From positions 22,645 to 86,644 of the forward strand of contig RECQ01000032.1 in NCBI GenBank assembly GCA_007693965.1: a DNA stretch of 64,000 nt, given 5' to 3'. The translations under genes were made by a program, and so were the position numbers. The notes beneath the pieces are model-generated. The model ran no database searches and was not told where the DNA came from. It worked only from the letters and a program-made list of their open reading frames with translations. This document shows positions 18,175 through 27,031 of the stretch, in pieces; position 1 is the first letter of the stretch; each line of letters starts with the position of its first letter. Source of the stretch: Phycisphaeraceae bacterium. GTDB taxonomy: Bacteria; Planctomycetota; Phycisphaerae; Phycisphaerales; UBA1924.

Positions 18175-18459
18175 ATGAGCAGATCGCTGAAAAAAGGCCC
18201 ATATGTTGATGAGAAGATCTTCCGCAAGGTGGAGAAGCTCAACCAGCAGAACAAGCGCGAACCCATCAAGACTTGGGCGCGTCGCTGCACCATCGTTCCC
18301 GAATTCGTCGGGCACACTTTCAAGGTGCACAACGGCCGCGTTTTCTTTGATGTGTTCATCACGGAAGACATGGTGGGCCACAAGCTCGGCGAGTTCAGCC
18401 ACACGCGCACGTTCCGCGGGCACACGAACAAGAAGGAGGGCGTGCGGTCGGGACGCTGA
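18175..18459 (+). CDS. rpsS: 30S ribosomal protein uS19
   Basis: A 94-residue uS19 of normal length. It shows [35 protein letters not shown] and [13 protein letters not shown]. It forms a head heterodimer with uS13. The start at 18175 is the family start; the frame is open upstream to 17725 only as a shadow of rplB. It lies 62 bp after rplB and 39 bp before rplV. Confidence 0.97.
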   Translation: MSRSLKKGPYVDEKIFRKVEKLNQQNKREPIKTWARRCTIVPEFVGHTFKVHNGRVFFDVFITEDMVGHKLGEFSHTRTFRGHTNKKEGVRSGR

Positions 18460-18498
18460 TCAGCGTCACGGGCCCCGCCAGAAGGCAGGATTACTGCA

Positions 18499-19044
18499 GT
18501 GCAGATCAACAGCGACAAAATGAAGAAACTGGTCAAGCAGGCCGGTCTCACCGAGGAGCAGCTTGCCCAGGCGATCACCCGTCCGGGCATGGGCGAGCGC
18601 GAATCCCTCGCGGCCATCCGCAACTGGCTCCAGTGGCGAGGCCACCCGCGCCCCAAGGTCCAGGACATCAACGCCCTGGCCGAGGCGCTGGGCTGCGAGC
18701 CCAAGGATTTCGCTCGCTTCGTGAGCATCTCGCGCTTCCAGCGCTCCAGCCCGCGCAAGGCCCAGCTCATCGCCGACCTCATCCGCGGCCGCAGCGTCGA
18801 CGAGGCCATCACGATGCTCAGCTACAACAAGCGCCGGGCCGCAACCCAGGTGATGAAGACGCTCAAAACCGCCATCGCCGACGCCGAGCTGGCCGACGCG
18901 GATGTCGGGGCCCTCATCGTCGCCGAGTCGCGCATCGACAAGGGCGTGATCATCAAGAGATTCCAGCCCAAGGACCGCGGCCGGGCCCACCCGATCCAGA
19001 AGCGCACCAGCCACATCATCGTCGGCGTCGAGGAGGCTGCCTGA
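18499..19044 (+). CDS. rplV: 50S ribosomal protein uL22 with N-terminal XRE-like domain
   Basis: A 181-residue protein, about 70 longer than usual (about 110). The uL22 core starts near residue 74 (FVSISRFQRSSPRKAQLIADLIRG) and continues through NKRRAATQVMKTLKTA to RAHPIQKRTSHIIVGV. Residues ~8-70 look like an XRE/Cro helix-turn-helix: KKLVKQAGLTEEQLAQAI, then SLAAIRNWLQWRG and DINALAEALGCEPKDF. GTG 18499 is placed 8 bases after AGGA and 39 bp from rpsS, so the domain is probably translated; an internal GTG at 18721 could give a short form. The stop overlaps the rpsC ATG. Confidence 0.95.
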   Translation: MQINSDKMKKLVKQAGLTEEQLAQAITRPGMGERESLAAIRNWLQWRGHPRPKVQDINALAEALGCEPKDFARFVSISRFQRSSPRKAQLIADLIRGRSVDEAITMLSYNKRRAATQVMKTLKTAIADAELADADVGALIVAESRIDKGVIIKRFQPKDRGRAHPIQKRTSHIIVGVEEAA

Positions 19045-19751
19045 TGGGACAGAAAACGCATCCATTCGGATTCCGCGTCGGCATCACCGAGGCGCACAAG
19101 AGTCGCTGGTACGCCCCCAAGGCGCTGTACGGCGAGCTGCTGGTCGAGGACTTTCGCATCCGCGAGTTCGTCGACAAGCGGATGAACCGCACCCCGCCCT
19201 TCGCGGCGGTGAGCGACATCCACATCGAGCGCACCCGCGAGGAGCTGAAGGTCATCATCAAGACGGCCCGTCCCGGCCTGGTGATCGGCCCCAAGGGCGC
19301 CGAGGTCGACAAGCTGACCGAGGAGCTGCAGTACCTGACCGGCCGCAAGGTCTCGATCGGAATTCTCGAGATCAAGAACCCGGACACGAACGCGCAGCTC
19401 ATCGCCGAGGGCATCTCCGAGCAGCTCAAGAAGCGGGCGAGCTTCCGGCGCGTGGTCAAGCAGCGGGCCGAGGCCGCGATGCAGAACGGCGCCAAGGGCG
19501 TGCGAATCCTGCTGGGCGGGCGTCTGGGCGGCGCCGAGATGAGCCGCACACTGGACACGCGCATGGGCTCTCTGCCCCTGTCGACGCTCCAGGCCAACAT
19601 TGATTACGGCTTCGCCGAGTCGTTCACGACCTACGGGGCGATCGGCGTGAAGGTGTGGGTGTGCCGCGGGATGTACACCGAAGAGCAGAGCGAGGAAGAA
19701 GGCCAGAGCCGTGCCGCGGGCGCCCGTCCGCGAGCCCGGGGCCGCCGTTGA
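19044..19751 (+). CDS. rpsC: 30S ribosomal protein uS3
   Basis: A 235-residue uS3 of normal size. It shows MGQKTHPFGFRVGITEAHKS, the KH domain around GLVIGPKGAEVDKLTEEL and the C-terminal domain GRLGGAEMSRT with IGVKVWVCRG. It lines the mRNA entry site and helps helicase activity. The last ~20 residues are an acidic then Arg-rich tail. The start overlaps the rplV stop by one base (TGATG). Confidence 0.97.
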   Translation: MGQKTHPFGFRVGITEAHKSRWYAPKALYGELLVEDFRIREFVDKRMNRTPPFAAVSDIHIERTREELKVIIKTARPGLVIGPKGAEVDKLTEELQYLTGRKVSIGILEIKNPDTNAQLIAEGISEQLKKRASFRRVVKQRAEAAMQNGAKGVRILLGGRLGGAEMSRTLDTRMGSLPLSTLQANIDYGFAESFTTYGAIGVKVWVCRGMYTEEQSEEEGQSRAAGARPRARGRR

Positions 19752-19804
19752 TTCCTCTTTCCAAGATTGTTCAGGACCACAGCAAGAGAACGCGAGACTG
19801 ATCC

Positions 19805-20224
19805 ATGCCTCGAATGCCGAAAAGAGTGAAGTTCCGGAAGGAGTTCCGCCGGGTCCGCGACCGCAAGGCGACGAAGGGCAACTTCGTCGCGTACGGCGAC
19901 TTCGGGCTGCAGTCGATGGAGCGCACGTGGCTGACGGCCCGCCAGATCGAGGCGGGGCGCATCGCGGCCCAGCACTTCCTGAGGCGCGAGGGCAAGCTCT
20001 ACATCCGCGTCTTCCCGGACAAGCCGGTCTCCAAGAAGCCCCTCGAAACGCGAATGGGCAAGGGCAAGGCGGACGTCGAGTACTGGGCGGCGCGGGTCAA
20101 GCCCGGCACCATGCTCTACGAGATCAGCGGCGTGCCCGAGGACATCGCCCAGCGGGCCATGGTCCGCGTGGCGATGAAGATGCCGGTCAAGTGCCGTTTC
20201 GTCGGGAGGCGCGTCAGCGCGTGA
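19805..20224 (+). CDS. rplP: 50S ribosomal protein uL16
   Basis: A 139-residue uL16, normal length. It shows [21 protein letters not shown], the [21 protein letters not shown] segment, RIFPDKPV-type strand ([13 protein letters not shown]) and [17 protein letters not shown], the loop that reaches the A-site tRNA. ATG 19805 is the family start, 53 bp after rpsC. Confidence 0.97.
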   Translation: MPRMPKRVKFRKEFRRVRDRKATKGNFVAYGDFGLQSMERTWLTARQIEAGRIAAQHFLRREGKLYIRVFPDKPVSKKPLETRMGKGKADVEYWAARVKPGTMLYEISGVPEDIAQRAMVRVAMKMPVKCRFVGRRVSA

Positions 20225-20233
20225 GGTGAGCCA

Positions 20234-20446
20234 ATGAAAGCAGCAGAAGTCCACAAGCTGAGCGACGAAGAGATCATGGTTGAGCTGCGCCGACTGTCGC
20301 GCCGGCTCTTCGACCTGCGGACGCAGGCCGTGACCGAGAAGATCGAAGATGTCACCCAGTTCAAGAAGATCCGCAGCGACATCGCCCGGCTCAAGACGGA
20401 GCGGCGTGGTCGTGAGATTCGCAGTGAGCAGGAGAACGCCTCGTGA
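20234..20446 (+). CDS. rpmC: 50S ribosomal protein uL29
   Basis: A 70-residue two-helix protein at the tunnel exit. It shows the typical VHKLSDEEIMVELRRLSRRLFDLR helix, the short turn and FKKIRSDIARLKTERR. It starts 9 bp after rplP, and its stop (TGA 20444-20446) overlaps the GTG start of rpsQ. Confidence 0.96.
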   Translation: MKAAEVHKLSDEEIMVELRRLSRRLFDLRTQAVTEKIEDVTQFKKIRSDIARLKTERRGREIRSEQENAS

Positions 20447-20724
20447 CGACCGCGAGCACACAGGAAATGGCGGCGGTGAAGGGCGCGAAGATCGGCTTTG
20501 TCGAGTCCGACAAGCGATCGAAGACCCGCAAGGTCGTGGTCAAGTACCTGGCCAAGCACCCCAAGTACGGGAAGTATGTGCGCAAGCGCACCGTCCTTCA
20601 CGTGCATGACGAGAACAACGAGTCCGGCGTCGGCGACCGCGTGGAAGTGGCGCCCTGCCGGCCCATGAGCAAGACCAAGCACTGGCGTCTCGTCCGCATT
20701 GTGGACAAGGCCAGAGGCGTCTGA
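20443..20724 (+). CDS. rpsQ: 30S ribosomal protein uS17
   Basis: A 93-residue uS17 with the OB-fold core. Conserved stretches are [21 protein letters not shown], a [16 protein letters not shown] loop and [21 protein letters not shown]. It starts with GTG, overlapping the rpmC stop by four bases, so the two are translationally coupled. The lead of ~12 residues before the core is somewhat longer than usual. Confidence 0.96.
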   Translation: MTTASTQEMAAVKGAKIGFVESDKRSKTRKVVVKYLAKHPKYGKYVRKRTVLHVHDENNESGVGDRVEVAPCRPMSKTKHWRLVRIVDKARGV

Positions 20725-20791
20725 AAAAGCGACAGATGGCGCCCGGCCGACACCGGGGCCGACCCAGGAAGACAATGAGCGTACGACAGCC

Positions 20792-21178
20792 ATGATTCAG
20801 CAAGAAACACGATGTGAAGTCGCGGACAACTCGGGCGCCAAAGTCGCCTATGTCATCCGCGTGCTGGGCGGCTCCACCGCCAAGGGTCGCTTCACCCGGC
20901 GCTCAGCCGGCGTGGGCGACAAGGTGGTCTGCTCGGTGAAGAAGGCGTTGCCCGGCGCGGACATCAAGGCCGGCGACAAGGTCAGGGCGGTCGTTGTGCG
21001 CACCAAGTACCCGACACGCCGCCAGGACGGCTCCAGCGTGCGGTTCGACACCAACGCCGTCGTGCTCATCAACGAAGACGGCAACCCCAGGGGCACCCGC
21101 ATCTTCGGCGCCGTCGCCCGAGAGCTGCGTGACCAGAACTACATGAAGATCGTTTCACTCGCCTCGGAGGTGCTCTGA
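20792..21178 (+). CDS. rplN: 50S ribosomal protein uL14
   Basis: A 128-residue uL14 (122-123 is usual). It shows [42 protein letters not shown], the [20 protein letters not shown] block and a terminal FMKI-type strand ([13 protein letters not shown]). The ATG at 20792 matches the family start; the frame is open to 20699 but that stretch overlaps the rpsQ end. A 67-base spacer separates it from rpsQ. Confidence 0.97.
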   Translation: MIQQETRCEVADNSGAKVAYVIRVLGGSTAKGRFTRRSAGVGDKVVCSVKKALPGADIKAGDKVRAVVVRTKYPTRRQDGSSVRFDTNAVVLINEDGNPRGTRIFGAVARELRDQNYMKIVSLASEVL

Positions 21179-21180
21179 CA

Positions 21181-21690
21181 ATGCCCAGGCACGTGAGAAA
21201 GGGAGACACGGTCGTCGTCACCGCAGGCGACAACAAGGGCCGCACCGGCGTGATCAGCCGCGTCATTCCCGATGAGGACCGCGTGATCGTGCAGGGGGTC
21301 AACCTCCGCACCCGTCACATGCGCCCCACCCAGGCGAATCCCCGGGGCGGCGTCATCACCAAGGAAGCGCCGCTGCACATCAGCAACGTGAGCCCGGTCA
21401 TCGACGGCCGCGCCAGCCGCGTACGCTTTGAGACCAAGGCGGACGGCAGCAAGGTCCGCGTCGCAGCGACCACCGGCAAGGAGCTGGGCGTCGTCCGCGG
21501 CGCCGGCGCCGGCAAGCCCTCCTCGGGCGCGCCCGCCGCCAAGCCTACATCGCCCTCGAAGAAGAAGACCAAGAAGAAAGCCGCCTCCACCAAGAAGAAG
21601 ACGGCCAAGAAACCCGCCGCCAAGAAGTCAGGCGCCGGGAAGAAGACCGCGAAGAAGAAGACCTCCAAGAAGACCACGAAGAAGAAGTGA
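21181..21690 (+). CDS. rplX: 50S ribosomal protein uL24 with histone-H1-like tail
   Basis: A 169-residue protein. Residues 1-~105 are normal uL24: the KOW motif region HVRKGDTVVVTAGDNKGRTG, RVIVQGVNLRTRH and KEAPLHISNVSPV. Residues ~108-169 are a Lys/Ala/Pro/Thr-rich tail with repeated KKK and AKK elements, similar in composition to histone H1 and to bacterial HU tails. Only two bases separate it from the rplN stop. The tail would lie at the ribosome surface or interact with RNA; its function is unknown. Confidence 0.96.
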   Translation: MPRHVRKGDTVVVTAGDNKGRTGVISRVIPDEDRVIVQGVNLRTRHMRPTQANPRGGVITKEAPLHISNVSPVIDGRASRVRFETKADGSKVRVAATTGKELGVVRGAGAGKPSSGAPAAKPTSPSKKKTKKKAASTKKKTAKKPAAKKSGAGKKTAKKKTSKKTTKKK

Positions 21691-21700
21691 GTCCTGATCA

Positions 21701-22330
21701 ATGGCCAAGGACAAGGACAAAAACAAGGACGGACAGGATGGCGGCGCCGTCGCTGCGCCCGCCGGGCCTCCCCGTCTGCGCGTTCGCTTCGAGGAGGAGG
21801 TTCTGCCCAAGACCGCCTCCCAGTACGGGCGTCAGAACCCCATGAGCCGTCCGCAGATCGAGAAGATCGTGCTGAACGTGAACATGGGCCGCCACCTCGA
21901 GGGGAACAAGATTCCCGCGAACGTGCGCGACGCCGTGCTCGACACGCTCACGGTCGTCTCCGGTCAGAGGCCGGTGATCGCCAAGGCGAAGAAGTCGGTG
22001 TCGAACTTCAAGGTTCGCGAGGGCGCCGAGACCGCGGCCTACGTGACGCTCCGTCGCGAGCGCATGTGGCACTTCCTCGATCGACTGGTGAACCTGGTCA
22101 CACCCCGAATCAAGGACTTCCGGGGCCTGCCCGAGAAGAGCTTCGATCCCGCGGGCAACTACTCGATGGGCCTGAGTGAGCAGGCGGTCTTCCCCGAGAT
22201 CGACATGGCCAACGCGTCCTTCACGCACGGCATGCACATCAACATCGTTTTCAGTAATTCGAATCCCGAGATCAGCAGGTTTGTCCTGGAAGAGCTCGGC
22301 ATGCCCTTCCGCAAGCCCGAGGTGAATTGA
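21701..22330 (+). CDS. rplE: 50S ribosomal protein uL5
   Basis: A 209-residue uL5 (179 in E. coli). The first ~28 residues are an added Lys/Asp-rich then Ala/Pro-rich extension. The core follows: MSRPQIEKIVLNVNMG, SGQRPVIAKAKKSVSNFKVREG, RRERMWHFLDRLVNLVTPRIKDFRG (in segments) and the C-terminal DMANASFTHGMHINIVFS. It binds 5S rRNA and contacts P-site tRNA. It starts 10 bp after rplX and ends 6 bp before rpsN. Confidence 0.96.
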   Translation: MAKDKDKNKDGQDGGAVAAPAGPPRLRVRFEEEVLPKTASQYGRQNPMSRPQIEKIVLNVNMGRHLEGNKIPANVRDAVLDTLTVVSGQRPVIAKAKKSVSNFKVREGAETAAYVTLRRERMWHFLDRLVNLVTPRIKDFRGLPEKSFDPAGNYSMGLSEQAVFPEIDMANASFTHGMHINIVFSNSNPEISRFVLEELGMPFRKPEVN

Positions 22331-22336
22331 GGAATC

Positions 22337-22522
22337 ATGGCGACCAAAGCCCAAGTAGCGAGATCGAAGAGGACACCGAAGTTCAGCACCCGCAAGGTGC
22401 GCCGATGCGAGCTGACCGGACGCGCCCGGGGCGTGTACCGCAAGTTCCGCGTCAGCCGCATCATGCTCCGCACGCTTGCGCTGCAGGGGAAGGTCCCCGG
22501 CATGCGCAAGGCCAGTTGGTGA
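22337..22522 (+). CDS. rpsN: 30S ribosomal protein uS14, short form without zinc cysteines
   Basis: A 61-residue short-type uS14. The length and the [21 protein letters not shown] start, then [21 protein letters not shown] and PGMRKASW, match the zinc-binding short form. However the CxxC...CxxC set is nearly gone: RCELTG keeps one Cys and VSRIM has none. It is therefore a zinc-independent (C-minus) variant of the short type. The neighbours rplE and rpsH are in the usual order. Confidence 0.95.
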   Translation: MATKAQVARSKRTPKFSTRKVRRCELTGRARGVYRKFRVSRIMLRTLALQGKVPGMRKASW

Positions 22523-22578
22523 TTCCTTAACCGATCTCCGTCCCGTAAAGACCGTCTCGTACGCTGGAAAGACTCTCA

Positions 22579-22977
22579 ATGGCAATGTGCGACCCCATCG
22601 CTGACATGCTCACGCGGATCCGCAACGCGACCCGCAATCACGTGAAGACCGTCAAGTGCCTCAACAGCAAGGTCTGCCGCGGCATCGCGGACGTCCTGCG
22701 CGACGAGGGCTACATTGAAGGCTACGACGTCATCGATGACGGCAAGCAGGGGATCATCCGCATCCAGCTCCGGTACGGACCGCGCGGCGAGGTGATCATC
22801 CGCAAGCTCCAACGTGAGTCCCGCCCCGGCCGTCGTCTTTACAGCAAGGTCGAAGATCTGCCCCGTCCCCTGCAGGGCATGGGCATCTGCGTGGTGTCGA
22901 CCTCGAAGGGCGTCTTTTCCGATCGCAAGTGCCGCAGTGAAGGCGTCGGCGGCGAGCTTCTCTGCACCGTTGAATGA
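22579..22977 (+). CDS. rpsH: 30S ribosomal protein uS8
   Basis: A 132-residue uS8 of normal length. It shows DPIADMLTRIRNATRNHVKTV, a central domain with YIEGYDVIDDGKQGIIRIQL, and the conserved C-terminal GMGICVVSTSKGVFSDRKCR. It binds the central domain of 16S rRNA. In E. coli it represses the spc operon; the same role here is not demonstrated. It lies 56 bp after rpsN. Confidence 0.97.
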   Translation: MAMCDPIADMLTRIRNATRNHVKTVKCLNSKVCRGIADVLRDEGYIEGYDVIDDGKQGIIRIQLRYGPRGEVIIRKLQRESRPGRRLYSKVEDLPRPLQGMGICVVSTSKGVFSDRKCRSEGVGGELLCTVE

Positions 22978-23041
22978 CCTGTGAATGACCCAATGCACGG
23001 AGCGGCCTCCTGTCGAGGCCCGGCTCCGGGAGCAAAGTGAA

Positions 23042-23593
23042 ATGTCCCGTATCGGAAAACAACCAGTCGAGATCCCCTCGGGCGTGAAAGTGTCGATCTC
23101 GGATCGCACCATCACCATGGAGTCGGGAGGCAAGAGCCTCACCTACACCCATCGTCCCGAGGTGCGCGTCGCGTGGGATGAGTCTGAGAAGCTCATCACC
23201 GTCGGCATCGAGGAGAAGGACGCGAAGAACCGCCAGGTTCGCGCCTACTGGGGCCTCACCCGCGCCATGCTCCAGAACATGGTCATCGGCGTGACCAAGG
23301 GTTACCAGAAGCGGCTCCAGGTGGTCGGCGTCGGTTGGGGCGCCGCCGTCAACGGCCAGAAGCTCGAGCTCAAGCTCGGGTTCGCCAGCCCCGTCATCGT
23401 GGCCATCCCGCAGGGGCTGGATGTCTCTGTCGAGCGCGACATGGTGACGATCAAGGGAACGAACAAGCAGCTCGTCGGGCAGTTCGCGGCGGATGTCCGC
23501 TCCCGGCGCAAGCCCGAGCCCTACAACGGCAAGGGCATCAAGTACGACGACGAAGTGATCAAGCGCAAGCAGGGCAAGGTTTTCGGCAGCTGA
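23042..23593 (+). CDS. rplF: 50S ribosomal protein uL6
   Basis: A 183-residue uL6, normal length. It begins [20 protein letters not shown] and contains both duplicated domains, with [20 protein letters not shown] in the middle and the [20 protein letters not shown] plus [10 protein letters not shown] signature at the end. ATG 23042 is the family start; a frame open to 22985 gives an unlikely lead. It lies 64 bp after rpsH. Confidence 0.97.
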   Translation: MSRIGKQPVEIPSGVKVSISDRTITMESGGKSLTYTHRPEVRVAWDESEKLITVGIEEKDAKNRQVRAYWGLTRAMLQNMVIGVTKGYQKRLQVVGVGWGAAVNGQKLELKLGFASPVIVAIPQGLDVSVERDMVTIKGTNKQLVGQFAADVRSRRKPEPYNGKGIKYDDEVIKRKQGKVFGS

Positions 23594-23630
23594 TCCGATC
23601 CGCCACACCCTTCAGGACGGTTTGAGACAA

Positions 23631-23993
23631 ATGGACAAGCAGAAACTGAAAACAGTTCGACGTGCACGGCGCAGACGCGGCCTTCGCAAACGCCTCACCG
23701 GAACGCCCGAGCGTCCCCGCCTGAGCGTCTACCGGTCGCTCCGGCACATCTACGCCCAGGTCATCGACGATCTGGACGGCCGGACCATCGCCAGCGCCTC
23801 AAGCATGGACTCGTCGCTGGGCCTCTCCTCGACCGGCGGCGTCGCCGCGGCCGAGGCGGTGGGCGCCGCGGTCGCCGAGCGGGCCAAGGCCGCCGGCGTC
23901 ACCAAAGTTGTTCTCGATCGCGGCGGCTTCCGCTACCACGGTCGGGTGAGAAATCTCGCGGACGCCGCGAGAAAGAGTGGACTTGAGTTCTGA
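23631..23993 (+). CDS. rplR: 50S ribosomal protein uL18
   Basis: A 120-residue uL18 that binds 5S rRNA with uL5. It shows [25 protein letters not shown] (in segments), [15 protein letters not shown], and the C-terminal [28 protein letters not shown] 23631 is taken; a TTG at 23622 is closer to the AGGA at 23614 and would add three residues. Confidence 0.96.
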   Translation: MDKQKLKTVRRARRRRGLRKRLTGTPERPRLSVYRSLRHIYAQVIDDLDGRTIASASSMDSSLGLSSTGGVAAAEAVGAAVAERAKAAGVTKVVLDRGGFRYHGRVRNLADAARKSGLEF

Positions 23994-24043
23994 ATTTCGC
24001 CGCAGCGGCGAGTCACAACACTGAGATTGGATCGAAGGCAGTC

Positions 24044-24805
24044 ATGGCAGAACTTCTCGACGAAGCCAGTCAACTCGAAAGCACCACGGTGGGCGTGTAC
24101 CGCACCGCGGCGACCATCAAGGGCGGCAGGCGCTTCAGCTTCAGCTCCCTCGTGGTGGTCGGCGATCGGCACGGCCAGGTCGGCTTTGGCTACGGCAAGG
24201 CCAACGAGGTGCCCCCCGCGATCGAGAAGGCGCAGAAGGACGCCCGCAAGAGCCTGAATCGGATCACGCTTCACGGCGGGACGATTCCGCATCAGGTCAC
24301 GGGTCGCTTCGGCGCCTCCGAGGTCCGCCTCATTCCCGCCTCGCCGGGAACCGGCGTCGTCGCGGGGTCTGCGGTGCGGGCCGTGCTCGATATGGTCGGC
24401 GTCACCGACTGTCTCTCCAAGTGCTACGGCTCCACCAACCCCCAGAACGTCGTCAAGGCGACCGTCGACGGCCTTCGCCAGTTGACCGCCAAGACCACCA
24501 TCGCAGAACTCCGGGGCGTGGAGATCAATCGCACCGAAGTCGACGAGCTGCTCGATCGCGGCGCCGCCTTCATGCCCTCGAGCGGCGCCGATCGGCCCAA
24601 GGCCAAGGCGCCCACCAACACCGTCGGTGAAGGCCGCGGTGGAGGCAGGGCCGGTCGCGGTGGTCGTGGCGGCGGCGCTCGCGGCGGTCGTGGCGGCGGA
24701 CGCGGACGCGGACCAGCCGAATCAGCCCCACAGACAGACAGCGCCGCATCCGGTGCGACCGACGCATCCGGCGGCGGCACCGAGGGCGAAAAGTCCAACT
24801 CCTGA
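24044..24805 (+). CDS. rpsE: 30S ribosomal protein uS5 with RGG-rich tail
   Basis: A 253-residue protein (about 165 is usual). The core is normal: an N-terminal dsRNA-binding-like domain with [21 protein letters not shown] and [10 protein letters not shown], then the C-terminal domain with [18 protein letters not shown] and [15 protein letters not shown]. Residues ~180-253 are added: a short Lys/Ala linker, a run of GRGG/RGG repeats (about 196-224) and a Ser/Gly/acidic end. RGG repeats commonly bind RNA in other proteins; here that is inference. Confidence 0.96.
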   Translation: MAELLDEASQLESTTVGVYRTAATIKGGRRFSFSSLVVVGDRHGQVGFGYGKANEVPPAIEKAQKDARKSLNRITLHGGTIPHQVTGRFGASEVRLIPASPGTGVVAGSAVRAVLDMVGVTDCLSKCYGSTNPQNVVKATVDGLRQLTAKTTIAELRGVEINRTEVDELLDRGAAFMPSSGADRPKAKAPTNTVGEGRGGGRAGRGGRGGGARGGRGGGRGRGPAESAPQTDSAASGATDASGGGTEGEKSNS

Positions 24806-24887
24806 GGCGGAGCGACACAGCGTCGGGCCGCCATCATGCGGCCCGCCAGAGACAAGCGACGAAGACTGAGCAAGAGAGCCAATCGCC

Positions 24888-25514
24888 ATGATGATTCACG
24901 AAATCACTGTTGTCGTCGGACGCCACAAGGGGCGCAAGCGCATCGGGCGCGGCCGCGGCAGCGGTGTGGGCAAAACCTCCGGCCGTGGCCACAAGGGCTT
25001 CGGCAGCCGCTCCGGCAGCAGCACCAAGGCCGCCTTCGAAGGCGGTCAGATGCCCCTCTTCCGTCGCATGCCCAAGCGCGGCTTCACCAACGCGCCGTTC
25101 CGCACCCTCTTCTGGACGGTGAACCTGGGCGACATCGTGGCCCATCCGGAATTCGCCAAGGGCGGCGATGTCAACGCTGAGAAACTGGTCCGCGCCGGCC
25201 TCATCCGCGACACCACCCGGCCCCTCAAGATCCTCGGCGACCTCAAGGGCGCCGAGAAGCTGAACGTGCCCCTCAAGATTGAGGCCGAGCGCGTCAGCGG
25301 CAAGGTCCGCGAGCTGGTCGACGCCGCCGGCGGCTCGGTGCATGAGCTGGGCTCGCGCCGTGACCGCGTGCGCGGGATCGATCGCAATAGCCCGAACCCG
25401 GAGCCGAAGAACCTGACGAAGAAGCTCCGCCGCGGCGGAAACTCCAAGGCCGCCAAGGTCGCAAGAGCTGAAAAGGCCGAGAAGGCCAAGAAGAACGACA
25501 AGCAGGACGCCTGA
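24888..25514 (+). CDS. rplO: 50S ribosomal protein uL15, extended
   Basis: A 208-residue uL15 (about 145 is usual). The glycine-rich start KRIGRGRGSGVGKTSGRGHKG, FEGGQMPLFRRMPKRGF, VNLGDI and the C-terminal GAEKLNVPLKIEAERVSGK establish the family. Residues ~150-208 are an added charged tail rich in Lys, Ala and Asn. rpmD (uL30), which normally lies between rpsE and rplO, is missing: the 82-base gap has no room for it. The next gene is secY. Confidence 0.96.
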   Translation: MMIHEITVVVGRHKGRKRIGRGRGSGVGKTSGRGHKGFGSRSGSSTKAAFEGGQMPLFRRMPKRGFTNAPFRTLFWTVNLGDIVAHPEFAKGGDVNAEKLVRAGLIRDTTRPLKILGDLKGAEKLNVPLKIEAERVSGKVRELVDAAGGSVHELGSRRDRVRGIDRNSPNPEPKNLTKKLRRGGNSKAAKVARAEKAEKAKKNDKQDA

Positions 25515-25600
25515 CCCCCCTGACCCCGACGAACAACCCACTCTGAACTGCATTGGTCCCGGACTCATCCGGGGCGCGATCCGGGAGCCACCTCTCTCAG

Positions 25601-27031
25601 ATGCTGCAAGCGATTCTCAACATCTTCAAGATCCCCGAGCTGCGGAACAAGGTCATCTTCACGCTCGGGATGCTCGCGGTGTACCGCGTCGGTTTCTGGA
25701 TTCCGATTCCGGGAGTCGACCAGGAAATGCTGCGCGAAGCCATGATGCGCGAAGTCGAGGAGGGCACGGCCGCGGGTCGGGCCAGCCAGTTCGTCGCCAT
25801 CTTCTCCGGCGGCTCCTTCGGCCAGTCGACCATCTTCGGCCTGGGCATCATGCCCTACATATCCGCGGCGATCATTTTCCAGATCCTGCAGTCCGTCTCT
25901 GCCACGCTGAAAAAGCTGAAGCAGGAAGGCCCCACCGGCCAGCAGAAGATCATGACGTACACGCGCTACGCCACCATTGGGCTGTGCGTTATCCAGGCCG
26001 TCGGCTGGCTCATGTACATCAACGCCCAGGGCCTGATCTACCGTGAATGGGCCGCAAACCCGGTGTGGTGGCTGATGGCCATCACCGCCATGACCGCCGG
26101 CACCACCTTCCTGATGTGGCTGGGCGAGCAGATCGATAAATACGGCATCGGCAACGGCGTCTCGCTGATCATTACGGCGGGCATTCTGGCCCAGATGCCG
26201 CAGGCCGTGCTGTGGGTGATCACGAACTCGCCGGTCGGACAGATCGGGTGGATCGGCCGGATCTTCGGCATCGCGCAGACCGGCGTTGAGACGCAGATGA
26301 GCTGGATGGAGGTGATCTTCCTGGTCGCCTCGTTTGTCTTCGTCGTGGCCGGCGCCGTGCTCATTACGGTGGCGCAGCGCCGCATCCCGGTGCAGCAGGC
26401 CAAGCACACGCGCGGACGCAAGGTCTACGGCGGCCAGCGCTCCTACCTGCCCCTGCGCGTGAACCACGGCGGCGTCATGCCCATCGTCTTCGCCTCCTCG
26501 CTGATGATCTTCCCCTCGGTGATCTTCAGCGCCATGGACCAAGGCGCCGAGGGCATGCCGGCCTGGTGGCGCGGCATCACCGGCTTCCTGAGCCAGGGAT
26601 TCATGGTGGGCGAGTTCCCCTATGCCCTGCTCTACATCGGCATGGTCTACTTCTTCAGCTACTTCTGGACAACGATCCAGTTCAACCCCGAGGACATGTC
26701 CAAGCAGCTCCGCGACCACGGCTCCTTCATTCCGGGTCTGCGTCCCGGCCCCCGGACCGCGGAGTACCTCGAAACCGTCATGGAGCGCATCACCTACGTC
26801 GGCGCCGGCTTCCTGTCGGTGATTGCGGTGGTGCCCATGATCGTGCAGAACGCCATGAACATCCCCTTCTTCGTCGCCGCCTTCCTCGGCGGCACGGGTC
26901 TGCTGATTGTGGTCTCCGTGGGGCTGGACTTCATCCAGCGGATCGAGGCCAACCTGCTCATGCGGAATTACGCCGGCTTCCTCGGTGGCAACGACCGCGG
27001 CCAGGGGCCGAAGATCAGGGGGCCGCGATGA
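25601..27031 (+). CDS. secY: SecY protein translocase channel subunit
   Basis: A 476-residue membrane protein with ten predicted transmembrane helices, the pore of the Sec translocon. It shows VIFTLGMLAVYRVGFWIPIPG, LGIMPYISAAIIFQIL, GEQIDKYGIGNGVSLII, the cytosolic loop QRRIPVQQAKHTRGRKVYGG, NHGGVMPIVFASS and PEDMSKQLRDHGSFIPGLRPG. The loop after helix 1 is longer than in E. coli and Met/Glu-rich. ATG 25601 is chosen as family start; the frame is open to 25553. adk and map, the usual next genes, are absent. Confidence 0.97.
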   Translation: MLQAILNIFKIPELRNKVIFTLGMLAVYRVGFWIPIPGVDQEMLREAMMREVEEGTAAGRASQFVAIFSGGSFGQSTIFGLGIMPYISAAIIFQILQSVSATLKKLKQEGPTGQQKIMTYTRYATIGLCVIQAVGWLMYINAQGLIYREWAANPVWWLMAITAMTAGTTFLMWLGEQIDKYGIGNGVSLIITAGILAQMPQAVLWVITNSPVGQIGWIGRIFGIAQTGVETQMSWMEVIFLVASFVFVVAGAVLITVAQRRIPVQQAKHTRGRKVYGGQRSYLPLRVNHGGVMPIVFASSLMIFPSVIFSAMDQGAEGMPAWWRGITGFLSQGFMVGEFPYALLYIGMVYFFSYFWTTIQFNPEDMSKQLRDHGSFIPGLRPGPRTAEYLETVMERITYVGAGFLSVIAVVPMIVQNAMNIPFFVAAFLGGTGLLIVVSVGLDFIQRIEANLLMRNYAGFLGGNDRGQGPKIRGPR

